DNA of 57,640 nucleotides from Arenicellaceae bacterium. GTDB taxonomy: Bacteria; Pseudomonadota; Gammaproteobacteria; Arenicellales; Arenicellaceae. The notes beneath the pieces were generated by a model. That model ran no database searches. It was not told the origin of the DNA and saw only the letters and a program-made list of their open reading frames with translations. Numbering within the stretch: the stretch's first letter is position 1; each line of letters opens with the position of its first letter. The stretch lies in NCBI GenBank assembly GCA_029246505.1, contig JAQWNC010000022.1:1-57640 (forward strand), read 5' to 3'. Shown here piece after piece: positions 7,446-16,523 of this stretch. A program made the position numbers and the translations under genes.

Positions 7446-8688
7446 TCTTCACCTCTCCTTGGACGGAAACAGCCCATCTCTGAATGCCATTGAAATGATA
7501 TCTGTTCGCAGAACTGTATAAGGCGAGCACCGCCTCTCTCGTCGGTTGCACGTTGCCTGTGGCATCCGTCGCACGACTCTGCAAGATGGCCGGTCCTCCA
7601 CTCCATTGCCATGGTATGCGAAATCGTACTAGAGCCAGATTTGCGGGATTTTGATCTAAATGTGCGTCGGTCCATGTCATACCGCCGTCGGCAGAGACTT
7701 CGACACGACGAATGCCGCCATGACCCGACCACGCCAGACCGGTGACTTCATGTAGCCCCTGACGCTGCAAACTCATCTGACCGGAAGGTGAGGTAATTAG
7801 CGACTTTACCCCCATAGGGAAAGTAAATTGCAGCGCCTTGCCATTGGTCAATAGCTCTGTATAGCGCGACGTTTCATCCTTAAAGTTAGCAGGACCATCG
7901 GTCAGTTTGATTTGCGTCAGCCACTTTACGCTGACGTTGCCTTCCCAGCCAGGTACAAACATGCGCATCGGATAACCTTGCTCTGGCCTAATGGGTTCAC
8001 CATTTTGATACAGCGCAATAAACACATCATTTAGCGCTTTGTAAAGTGGGATGGAGCGCCCGAGACTTGCAGCGTCAGCCCCTGTCGCCATTACCCAAGA
8101 CGCGTCAGGGCCAATACCCGCCTCATCTAATAAAGTGGATAGCATTACCCCCGTCCACTGCGCGCAGGATAGTAAGCCATGCAAGGTAGCAGCACTCGTG
8201 TCGACCGCATTGGCGCCGGTGCTCGCTCCACTATTGCCAGAACACTCTAGAAAATAAGTATGAGATGTTTGCGGATATGCGAGCAGGTCTTCATAGGAAA
8301 AGACTAATGGCTGACGCACCATGCCATGAATAATCAGACGGTGCTCTGCAGGGTCGATATCTGGCACGCCCGAATGGTGTCGCTCAAAGTGCAGGCTATT
8401 CGGTGTAATCGTCCCCTGCAATAGATGTAGAGGCGTTCTGGAAGCGCCGGTACCAGGAGTAATCGGATTAGAGGCTGACGCTAAGCGTTTAATGTCATCC
8501 GTAAACCGCGAAGGCGCGCCATATTCAGATGCACCGGGCCCTGGTGATTTAGACCATGCAGGAATGTCCGGCGTTTGCGCGGCCAGCGACTTGCTCACCA
8601 CTACACTACCAAAACTGGCCATACCGAGGCTAAGCATATGTCGACGATTAATGAGCCCGTTGCCAGCCGCTAAATCGAAATTCTTCAT
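7432..8688 (-). CDS. soxC: SoxC-like sulfite/sulfane dehydrogenase, molybdopterin subunit
   Basis: 418 residues with a twin-arginine signal (Arg15-Arg16 in INRRHMLSLG), so it is exported folded. The sulfite-oxidase molybdopterin domain contains the molybdenum-ligand Cys149 in FLECSGNSG, WTGVMLSTLLDEAG, and PMRMFVPGWEGNVSVKWL, and ends in the Ig-like dimerisation domain (GIRRVEVSADGGMTWTDA). SoxC oxidises the sulfane sulfur on SoxY; relatives oxidise sulfite. With no SoxXYZAB nearby, free sulfite oxidation or detoxification is equally likely, so the symbol is provisional. AGGGAAAAT precedes the ATG. Confidence 0.85.
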   Translation of the reverse strand: MKNFDLAAGNGLINRRHMLSLGMASFGSVVVSKSLAAQTPDIPAWSKSPGPGASEYGAPSRFTDDIKRLASASNPITPGTGASRTPLHLLQGTITPNSLHFERHHSGVPDIDPAEHRLIIHGMVRQPLVFSYEDLLAYPQTSHTYFLECSGNSGASTGANAVDTSAATLHGLLSCAQWTGVMLSTLLDEAGIGPDASWVMATGADAASLGRSIPLYKALNDVFIALYQNGEPIRPEQGYPMRMFVPGWEGNVSVKWLTQIKLTDGPANFKDETSRYTELLTNGKALQFTFPMGVKSLITSPSGQMSLQRQGLHEVTGLAWSGHGGIRRVEVSADGGMTWTDAHLDQNPANLALVRFRIPWQWSGGPAILQSRATDATGNVQPTREAVLALYSSANRYHFNGIQRWAVSVQGEVKNVYA

Positions 8689-8759
8689 ATTATTTTCCCT
8701 AGATATTCAGCAGTTTGTATATTAACTTGTAGTCAATGACTGCTTATTACCCAATATAG

Positions 8760-8909
8760 TTATTCCATACTTCTCTCTGTAATACTTGATTGTGCAAAGA
8801 ATCGATTTAACCTCTTATAAATCGTTTCTATGCGTCGTTTGAGCTTTGCGCGCGTAAAGTTCTTATCGCGGTTATTCACGGCCTTGAACTTACTACCGCC
8901 AGATGAAGT
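8760..8909 (-). mobile_element. Remnant of an IS1182-type transposase
   Basis: The minus strand reads GGSKFKAVNNRDKNFTRAKL followed by KRRIETIYKRLNRFFAQS, then a stop at 8760. Relatives have DGSKFKAVNNRDxNFTxAKLxRRxxxI in the DDE transposase of the IS1182 family. The frame is closed upstream by a stop shortly before Gly-Gly-Ser, so only about 50 codons survive, lying in the promoter region of the soxC-like gene. The rest of the 8,689-9,018 gap holds no recognisable gene. Confidence 0.7.
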
Positions 8910-9018
8910 TACCTAACTATTATAAATTCTGAGGAGTGTTCACGCAGCCTGAGTATATAGCGGACATTCGTAATAACGGGAATTTTTAGTCCTCTGCACT
9001 CGGACCATACGTTTAGAT

Positions 9019-12000
9019 TTAAAACCTAAAGGTAGTCACACCTGCGGCGAGTTCTTGTAGCCCAATGAGTTTATTAATGACTTCCTCGACCGAGGTTTCA
9101 TTAAGATTGTGTCGTTCCGCAACATCAGTCACAGCCCTTTTGATGGCCTCGATTTGGCGTTGCCGAAATTCCAGAGTTTTGGCACTTTCAGGTTTATTCT
9201 GTTGTTCGACCAGCTCTTCTATTAGTTCAAGCTCAGCGTCTAGTATATAGCTGAGTCTTCGCGCCGTTTCCAGAACCTCCTCGGGCCGATCGGAAAAATA
9301 CGCAGCAGAAATACGTGCTGTATATAAGTCCGGATTTGGGTAAATCGCAATAGCGAGATCAATTATTTGCCAAGCATGGGCGGCTAGGTCAGTTCGACGC
9401 TCGGTATTGGCAAGGTTATTACGCCATTCAACCATTAGCTTCGTAGCCTCAACGAACCATAAGTCGGTCGGTCTCGATTGCGAAAACAATGGGTCGAGAT
9501 TGGCTAGAGTTTGCCAGTCCTGGCTAGCAATCGCTACTCTACCCGCGACTACCGCCTTGGCAGGCCCAGATAATGCTTCGGCAATTTTTACTATATACTC
9601 ATCTGCAGACCCTTGAGCCAATTGAGCTAACCAGGGTTCTATCATCGCGTATCGGGCTTGATCGCCGCCAGGCCCCGAGGGTGCCGCCAATACGGCATTG
9701 GCGAGAACTTTTTGAGATTCTTCTAAATCACCCTGGCGTTTAAGGCCCAAACCGGTAAGCAACTGTGCTTGTGAATTACCACTTTTTTCCAGAGCTTCTG
9801 CGAGGGCAATGCTGTAAGGCCGAATATCCATGTCTTCGAATCGACTTGATACGTAAGCAAAATTTGCTGCACTCAATTCGGTGTGTACCCAGCTATCGGG
9901 GTTGAGCACTGGCACATACGGTTGAAGCAGTGTGATCAGCCCGACCAGTCCCAGTTGATTTTCAGATTCGATAGCCGCCAATGATTCTGTTGCCATGCGA
10001 TTAAAATTGTCTGTCAGCAGGTCCGCATCCTTCGAAAATGACCGTACACCCTCAGTGTCCATCAGTAATCCAGAAAGTAAATCCTCGGGCGATGCCAACC
10101 CTTGATGATAGTAAAATACTGGCGAGTCTATAATTGGTCTGCCGGTAGCAGCTAATTCTAATTCTGTATTCATGGCTTGCTGTGATCCAACAAAAAACAA
10201 TACATCCGGAAATAGTTGATAAACTTTCACATACTCGAATACGTCTAACATTGTCGCGCAAAGGCTTCGCAGCAATGATTCGCTTAAAAATTGCCCGGCC
10301 ATCCACTGCAGAAAAACCCCGTCATCGGTTAAATGATCGGCAGCTAACGCCATGTACTCACGGGTATATAAATGCGAAGCGCCGGCAGTCCAGGGATGAG
10401 AGGGTTGGGATATAATCGCGTCGTAGGTCTTATTGGTTAGGCTCAACGCACTTCGTGCATCGTTGATATAAAGCTTTAACCTCGGGTCTTGTAATGGGTC
10501 TAAAACCCGCAGATCGCCAGCCAGCACATTGGCTTCAATAACTTTAGGCTCAAGCTCGATTACGTCAATTTCTTCAACAGATGGTGGAACACCATTTACT
10601 GCATTACCGCCGCCCAATCCAACGATAAGCATAGACTTTGCATCCGGGCGGATTAATCCTGGTAAACTCGCTAGCATATGTTGAGTGTTACGTGAGGGGG
10701 GCGAACCGAGGAATTCAGTACCAGCTTCGGGGAGCCCATTATTGCGAAGTCCTAGCGTGCCCTCCTCGCGGGTCATTAATACTGTGGATGAGCGACCCAC
10801 TTCATAGTATAAAATTTCGCCTTTGGCGCGATCATCAATTGGCGAGGTGCGTAAAATATCTTCTGGAAGCAGCGGATTATAAGTGACGAGTAGCAGTGCG
10901 AAAATCGCGGCCATACTACCGAAAAATGCCGGGCGAACCTTGGTAACAAGCGCCGCAGTAGCGAGTCCAAGAAGAATATTGGTCAGCACGACAACTTTGA
11001 TGGCACCTTCGTATTTAAGTGCAGGAATAAGAAAAAATCCGGCAAATGCAGCGCCAAAAATCGCACCCACGGTATTCCATGAATACACTTTTGCTGAGGA
11101 TCGGGCAGCTCCGGCTGCACTATTGGTATAGATTCGCACCGCCAAAGGAAATGTGGCACCGATAAATAAGGTTGCAGGCAATAGAATTGCAATGGCGATG
11201 CCAACATTGCCGCTTAGTCCTTGTTCGGCCGGAATAGCCAGGTGCAGCCATTGGTATATTCCCATCGAGGTAAATGCTATACCGGCTTGTACAATTATGA
11301 AGGCTCGCACCGAACGCTCGCTCGTGGTAGCGAAACGAGAGGCGAGCGCACTCCCTATTGCGATACCGGCGAGAAAGCTGGCTAGCATGGTCGCAAAAGC
11401 AGTAACACTACCACCCAAAATATGTGACAGAAGGCGGGTCCACAAAACTTCATAGACAAAACTGGTGGTGCCTGAAACCAACATGATGGGCAGAATGAAG
11501 CGTGTACCCAAGCCCGTCGACCCAGTAGCCGGTTGGCTAATTTCGCTCACATCGGCATCTACTCCGTTGTTTTCCTCAAGAACTTCGGCGTTTACCTGTG
11601 TCGTTAGTTCAGAAGTTGATTCAGCATCTATTTCGGGTGCGCGTTTGGCGATCGCCACCGCCAAGAAAAACACCAGTAGGTTGACAGCGACACCGAACCA
11701 AACGGTGCCCTTAAGGCCCATTGCAGGTAGCAACACAAATGCCGCGACGATTGTTCCCAGCACTGCACCAACGGTATTGATAGCGTATAAAGCCCCGACT
11801 CGTGAACCAACCTGGCTATCGGCTGTTACTGCATAGCGTGTCAGTAGTGGCAGGGTAGCTCCCATACAGGCGGTCGGGATTGCCAGCACAATAAAGGCAA
11901 CTACAAAGTAAAAGATGGACTGGCCTATCCCACTGGCATCAGCTGGTTCTGGTTGGCCACCAAGTATTTCAGCGTAGGCCCAGCTCGCCAGCCCAAGTAA

Positions 12001-12285
12001 TACCGGTACCATCAATGCAGATCCGGCAATTGAAGCCTCTAGTATCCCGTAAGTGAACACCGGGCGCTTGACTCGGCTAATATATTTTCCAGCGAGGGCA
12101 GCGCCTAGCGCCAGGCCGCCCATGTAAGCTGACAATACGGTTGCGATTGCTAGCTCAGAGGTGCCAAACACAGTGGAAAACTGTCGCATCCACGCCGTTT
12201 GATAAAGAAGAGCTGCAAATCCGGACAGTAGGAAACAGGCGCAAACACCTAGGTAAATAAATTGATCGTTTTTATTTTCTGGCAC
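9019..12285 (-). CDS. Fused MFS-like membrane protein / spermidine synthase-like protein (copy 1)
   Basis: 1,088 residues from a GTG start with no clear ribosome site. The N-terminal ~470 residues are a many-helix membrane domain with a repeated theme (FLLSGFAALLYQTAWMRQF; later GTTSFVYEVLWTRLLSHILG) typical of 'fused MFS/spermidine synthase' proteins. A Rossmann domain follows: MLIVGLGGGNAVNG, VDVIELEPKVIEAN-like segment and YDAIISQPSHPWTAGASHLY. The last ~350 residues are helical, TPR-like. Actual spermidine synthesis is doubtful because the catalytic Asp region reads SQPSHP. Lies 26 bp downstream of its paralogue; probably co-transcribed. Confidence 0.8.
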   Translation of the reverse strand: MPENKNDQFIYLGVCACFLLSGFAALLYQTAWMRQFSTVFGTSELAIATVLSAYMGGLALGAALAGKYISRVKRPVFTYGILEASIAGSALMVPVLLGLASWAYAEILGGQPEPADASGIGQSIFYFVVAFIVLAIPTACMGATLPLLTRYAVTADSQVGSRVGALYAINTVGAVLGTIVAAFVLLPAMGLKGTVWFGVAVNLLVFFLAVAIAKRAPEIDAESTSELTTQVNAEVLEENNGVDADVSEISQPATGSTGLGTRFILPIMLVSGTTSFVYEVLWTRLLSHILGGSVTAFATMLASFLAGIAIGSALASRFATTSERSVRAFIIVQAGIAFTSMGIYQWLHLAIPAEQGLSGNVGIAIAILLPATLFIGATFPLAVRIYTNSAAGAARSSAKVYSWNTVGAIFGAAFAGFFLIPALKYEGAIKVVVLTNILLGLATAALVTKVRPAFFGSMAAIFALLLVTYNPLLPEDILRTSPIDDRAKGEILYYEVGRSSTVLMTREEGTLGLRNNGLPEAGTEFLGSPPSRNTQHMLASLPGLIRPDAKSMLIVGLGGGNAVNGVPPSVEEIDVIELEPKVIEANVLAGDLRVLDPLQDPRLKLYINDARSALSLTNKTYDAIISQPSHPWTAGASHLYTREYMALAADHLTDDGVFLQWMAGQFLSESLLRSLCATMLDVFEYVKVYQLFPDVLFFVGSQQAMNTELELAATGRPIIDSPVFYYHQGLASPEDLLSGLLMDTEGVRSFSKDADLLTDNFNRMATESLAAIESENQLGLVGLITLLQPYVPVLNPDSWVHTELSAANFAYVSSRFEDMDIRPYSIALAEALEKSGNSQAQLLTGLGLKRQGDLEESQKVLANAVLAAPSGPGGDQARYAMIEPWLAQLAQGSADEYIVKIAEALSGPAKAVVAGRVAIASQDWQTLANLDPLFSQSRPTDLWFVEATKLMVEWRNNLANTERRTDLAAHAWQIIDLAIAIYPNPDLYTARISAAYFSDRPEEVLETARRLSYILDAELELIEELVEQQNKPESAKTLEFRQRQIEAIKRAVTDVAERHNLNETSVEEVINKLIGLQELAAGVTTFRF

Positions 12286-12311
12286 TTGGAATATTCACAG
12301 TTATGATTATT

Positions 12312-15300
12312 TTACTGCACAACTAGCTTCAAGTCTTGAAGGCGTTCGGCAAGGCCATCAAGGCCCGTTTGAATATCCCTCTTCGTTGATTGTGTTACCG
12401 CTTCATTGTCCGCTGATACATCGACAAGTTTAGTGATCGCCTCAAGTTGATTCAATTTAAGATCAAATTCGGCTGCTGTAGGAGAAATATACCCTTCTTC
12501 AACCGCGGATAGTAGGAAATCAATCGTATCTATGTATCCCCGAGTGCTTTGCATAACTTCGTTAGCCCGTCCGGCTTGAGATGCCGCCACGATTCGCATA
12601 GTAAGAAATTCGTGGTCGCGCTGGTTGGCAATTCCAAGATCGAGTATTTGCCACGCCTGATCCGCAAAGTCCCGTTTTAGTTCTTCATTGCTAACGCCGC
12701 TACGCCAGTCAACTCTAAGTTTTACCGCTTCGGTAAACCATAGGTCGGCAGGTCCGGCTGCACCAAGCTGTCTATCAAGGTCAGCGACCGCTTGCAGGTT
12801 TTTAATGCCTATTGCTTTTGACGCTTCGATCACTGCACGGCCGCTGCCGCTCATACTTTCCGCTATTGTTTGGATCGCTTCAGGGGTTTGCTCTTGATCA
12901 AGCCGCCTAAGCCAAGGCTCCACCAAAGCGTACTTCACTTGATTATTATCTGGCATGGCAACGAATGCTGCTTCAAGCATTTCTTGTGCTCGCTCAGTAT
13001 TTCCCTCTGAACGCATTAATTTGCCAGCTAATAGCAAGGCACGTGGGTTTCCTGCGGTGGTTAATGTACCGACAAGTTCGGGTAAATAGGCACGGACTCC
13101 TAAAGAGACGTATTTATCTGCAATACGTGAAAACACGAGGTCCTCACCAAGCTCTTTGTGTACCCAGCTTTCGGCATTCAGCGCCGGAATCCATGGCTGG
13201 AAGGTAGTTTCGAGTTTTTCTACGCTCAGTACCCGCCCCTCGCGCATCAATCGAGCAGACTGCATCGCCATCATATTAAAATCATCGGTGATTAAACGAC
13301 TGCCTGAGGCGAATTCTTTTGCTCCGTCGGTATCCATCATCAGTGCGGCGACTGCATCTTCGACCGTAGCGATGCCAATCTCCAAATAAAATAATGGTGC
13401 ATCACGCAGTGGCCGGCCGCTGGCAAACATTTCTCTTTCTACGTCCATTGGTTCGTGTGAAGCTAGAAAGAATAAGACTTGAGATGACCACTGGTAAATA
13501 CGCACATGCGGGTAAACATCCAGGATCGTGGCGCATAAACTTTTAAGTAACGCCTCGTCAACAAATTGGCTATTAATCCACTGTAAAAACACACCGTCGT
13601 CTGACAAATGGTCTGATACGATTTGCATATATTCTCGCGTATACAGATGAGATGCCCCAGCACTCCACGGGTGGGACGGTTGCGATACCACCATGTCGTA
13701 TTTTTTCGTCGTCAGGGCAAGCGCGCTCCGCGCATCGTTAATAACTAACGAGACCCGCGGGTCGTCCAGTGGTTTGTATTTGCGTCGATCACCAATACTG
13801 CGATTTGCTTCAATCACCTTCGGCTCAAGTTCGATCACATCTACTTCTTCTACAGTTGGCGGTAGGCCAGTTATTGCTGTACCAGCTCCAAATCCGACAA
13901 TAAGAGCTGTTTTGGTATCAGGCCTTGCTAAAACAGGCATGGCGCCTAGCATACGTTGGTTCGAGAATAAATGAGGTGTTCCCTGAGGCACCGCTGCAGC
14001 TTCTGGTAGGCCATTATTCCTTAACATAAATGAGCCATCATCTTCGTAAACAAGCACAGTCGCGCTACGGCCAACGTCGTAGTAGATGATATCGCCCGAG
14101 GCGCTAGTGGTAATCGGAGAGTAGCGCAGCACATTCTCCGGAATCATTGGCTGATAGACTATTACGATGACTCCAAGTGCGGCTGCGGAGACAAACAGTG
14201 GTATGCGACGCGTAGCTGCAATCATGCTTGCGGCAACCACGGCTAGACCGGTATTCAATAGTACGGTTAGTCGAATTGCACCCTCATATTTCAGCATGGG
14301 TACCAGAAAAAATCCGGCCACCGCAGCGCCCAAAATCGCTCCCACAGTGTTCCAGGCATATACCCGGGCAGATGACTGTGCTGCGACATTGGCACCACTG
14401 GCATAAATACGAACCGCGAGTGGAAAAGTTGCACCAATAAATAGCGTTGCAGGCATGAGCACCAAGAAAGCAGCTAGTACGGTAGCTTGATAGTCCATGT
14501 CTGGTTGTAAAAATTGATTCAAGCAATAGTAGATCAATACCGATGCAGCAGATATGCCTAATTGGCTGATAACAAATGCAATTGTGGCTTCTATTCGGTT
14601 TCTGGCAAATCGGCTGGCGATTATGCTGCCGAGCGCAATCCCACTAAGAAAGCTTGCGAGCATCACCGCGAAAGCCGTAACGCTACCGCCAAGAATGTGC
14701 GATAACAGTCGTGTCCAAAGTACTTCGTAAACAAAAGTGCAAACGCCCGATAAAGTCATTATCGGCAGAATCATCCATAAGTAGCGATAATTTGGGTCGG
14801 TTTCAGTCTCAGCTGAAGGCTCCGAAGGAGAATCTACTTGCTGAAGTTCAGTTGTCGCTGATTTTTTGGCAACAATCACTGCAATTACAAAGACCAGAGC
14901 ATTTACTGCGACGCCGCACCGGACTGTGCCGCGCAGTCCTAATTCAGGCAAAAGTACAAACCCTGCTACTACGGCACCTAAAACCGCCCCCAATGTATTT
15001 ATAGCGTAAAGGCTTCCAACCCGATTACCAATATGATCGTCCTGAGTAACTGCGTAGCGAGTCAATACCGGCAATGTCGCCCCCATACAAGCCGTTGGAA
15101 CGACTAGCACTATAAAGGCGACGACAAAATAAAATACAGACTGTCCAATACCAGACGCGTCGGGTACTGTTGCTTGCCCCCCCAAAATAGAAACGTATAA
15201 AAAGCCTGTTGCAGATAGCAGGACTGGCACCATCAGTGCCGAAATGGCGATCGTGGCCTCCAGAATTCCGTAGAAATACACCGGTCGACGAATTAATTGT

Positions 15301-15512
15301 ATAAGTTTGCCAGCGGCGGCTGCACCGAGCGCGAGTCCTCCCATATAAGCCGAGAGCACCGTGGCAATGGCTATCTCAGACGTTCCAAAAACGATTGAAA
15401 ACTGGCGCATCCAGGCCATTTGATAAAGCAATGCCGCAAAGCCGGACAACAGAAAACAACCGGCGACGCCAGCAAGTAAAATCCTTGGAGCTACAGTACT
15501 GGCTTGGTTCAT
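12312..15512 (-). CDS. Fused MFS-like membrane protein / spermidine synthase-like protein (copy 2)
   Basis: 1,066 residues, collinear with the downstream paralogue throughout: same opening FLLSGFAALLYQMAWMRQFS, same midpoint GVCTFVYEVLWTRLLSH, the Rossmann motif ALIVGFGAGTAITG with EVDVIELEPKVIEAN, and YDMVVSQPSHPWSAGASHLY. The two have clearly diverged (many substitutions, different loop lengths), so this is an old tandem duplication rather than a recent repeat. Predicted role is an inner-membrane transporter or aminopropyl/methyl-transferase-like enzyme of unknown substrate. The ribosome site before the ATG is weak. Confidence 0.8.
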   Translation of the reverse strand: MNQASTVAPRILLAGVAGCFLLSGFAALLYQMAWMRQFSIVFGTSEIAIATVLSAYMGGLALGAAAAGKLIQLIRRPVYFYGILEATIAISALMVPVLLSATGFLYVSILGGQATVPDASGIGQSVFYFVVAFIVLVVPTACMGATLPVLTRYAVTQDDHIGNRVGSLYAINTLGAVLGAVVAGFVLLPELGLRGTVRCGVAVNALVFVIAVIVAKKSATTELQQVDSPSEPSAETETDPNYRYLWMILPIMTLSGVCTFVYEVLWTRLLSHILGGSVTAFAVMLASFLSGIALGSIIASRFARNRIEATIAFVISQLGISAASVLIYYCLNQFLQPDMDYQATVLAAFLVLMPATLFIGATFPLAVRIYASGANVAAQSSARVYAWNTVGAILGAAVAGFFLVPMLKYEGAIRLTVLLNTGLAVVAASMIAATRRIPLFVSAAALGVIVIVYQPMIPENVLRYSPITTSASGDIIYYDVGRSATVLVYEDDGSFMLRNNGLPEAAAVPQGTPHLFSNQRMLGAMPVLARPDTKTALIVGFGAGTAITGLPPTVEEVDVIELEPKVIEANRSIGDRRKYKPLDDPRVSLVINDARSALALTTKKYDMVVSQPSHPWSAGASHLYTREYMQIVSDHLSDDGVFLQWINSQFVDEALLKSLCATILDVYPHVRIYQWSSQVLFFLASHEPMDVEREMFASGRPLRDAPLFYLEIGIATVEDAVAALMMDTDGAKEFASGSRLITDDFNMMAMQSARLMREGRVLSVEKLETTFQPWIPALNAESWVHKELGEDLVFSRIADKYVSLGVRAYLPELVGTLTTAGNPRALLLAGKLMRSEGNTERAQEMLEAAFVAMPDNNQVKYALVEPWLRRLDQEQTPEAIQTIAESMSGSGRAVIEASKAIGIKNLQAVADLDRQLGAAGPADLWFTEAVKLRVDWRSGVSNEELKRDFADQAWQILDLGIANQRDHEFLTMRIVAASQAGRANEVMQSTRGYIDTIDFLLSAVEEGYISPTAAEFDLKLNQLEAITKLVDVSADNEAVTQSTKRDIQTGLDGLAERLQDLKLVVQ

Positions 15513-15798
15513 TGGGCTAATAATTGGACGACTGCTTTGGTCACCATCGTTGCTGTTATCCCTATAGGTAAAGGACGGGCAGTACGGATTAAATATTACA
15601 TCTTATTGTAACCTTCCTACGTATCAAGCTAAACGGGTTTATTTAGTTGCGTAAGCAATTTTTGAAACGAATTTGAAGGCTCAGGTACTATGACTAAAGG
15701 CTTGTAGTGCAACGTTAACGGCTGTACTAACACAAACTAGTTCTAAATAAAAATGACATAAAAAAGACGCAGTAAGTTACGGCTCTTTAGCAAAGTTT

Positions 15799-16180
15799 AT
15801 GCATCGGCTAGTTGCGTTTTGTTTCTCGCCCCATATTGCAACATCTATTACCGGCACTATTTTACTGGCCCATTCCCTTGGGAGGTCGGTTCGCACTACT
15901 CTCCAAAAATATTTAGGTTTTTACTTTACGCAAATCGTTCAGCCTGATGATTTTGGTATTTACGATATTGCGCTTAATCTAGCGGTTACCAAAACCGAGC
16001 CTAAAAGCAGAACCGGCTAGCTGGCTGGAACATTTCGGTACAAAATTGGTGTATGGCACCCTATATTTTTCTATGACTGGCATGCCCATAAACGGATATG
16101 TGGCGAATGGCGACGAAACGAACTTTTTGACTTTTTCAATATCGCATCGGTTCGGCGAACCTAAATATAGGATTTGTTAG
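15799..16180 (+). pseudogene. Frameshifted remnant of a probable outer-membrane beta-barrel gene
   Basis: The first frame gives YLGFYFTQIVQPDDFGIYDI then ALNLAVTKTEPKSRTG and a stop at 16018-16020. The overlapping frame from 16016 continues without interruption as ASWLEHFGTKLVYGTLYFSM, then TGMPINGYVANGDETNFLTF and SISHRFGEPKY to a stop at 16178-16180. Alternating hydrophobic residues and the closing aromatic strand look like the end of an outer-membrane barrel; I cannot name the family. The ~290 bp after it, up to the terminator at 16472, holds only short unassignable frames, and 15,513-15,798 holds nothing I recognise. Confidence 0.5.
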
Positions 16181-16471
16181 TCACGAGAGAGTTAAGAATC
16201 GATTTTGAAACCTTTGAGGCAACACTTGATCTATTTTATAAGCAGATCAGCGGAGCATTACTGTAGGTAAATGTGGAGCTTTACCACCATATTTGGAAAA
16301 AAGTTCAAACCTTGGTGGGTATGTTGCCCGAACGCTTGGGGAACAAAGGTTCTCGAGATTATGCGTGAGCCGGGGAAGCTGGCCGAGCTTTAGTATTGTG
16401 GTTCGAAACTTAATCTGTAATAAAGAGTAGGTATTAGCAAAAGTCAGCCGCACTAAACATGACGCTGTAAT

Positions 16472-16503
16472 AAAAAAGGCCCGGGCGTTGCCCGAGCCTT
16501 TTA
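16472..16503 (-). terminator. Rho-independent terminator after TonB receptor
   Basis: Minus strand AAAAGGCTCGGGC-AACG-CCCGGGCC followed by TTTTTT, 21 bp beyond the stop of the receptor gene ending at 16524. The stem has one mismatch. A loopless relative of it sits at 19415-19428 beside a receptor remnant. Confidence 0.85.
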
Positions 16504-16523
16504 ACTATTAGTATCAATAGAGA

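Noticed and set aside
9019-15512. Treating the two large fusion genes as a recent DNA repeat
   Set aside because: Proteins are collinear but differ at many positions and in loop lengths, so they are old paralogues, not a repeat.
15647-15663. Hairpin TTGC-GTAA-GCAA followed by T's, with a similar hairpin at 27739-27754
   Set aside because: The stem is only 4-6 bp and neither lies directly after a gene; a terminator or repeat family cannot be supported.
16181-16471. Short open frames between the barrel remnant and the terminator, e.g. one reading CGALPPYLEKSSNLGGYVAR
   Set aside because: No start or ribosome site, no family recognised, and competing frames in the same DNA look equally plausible.
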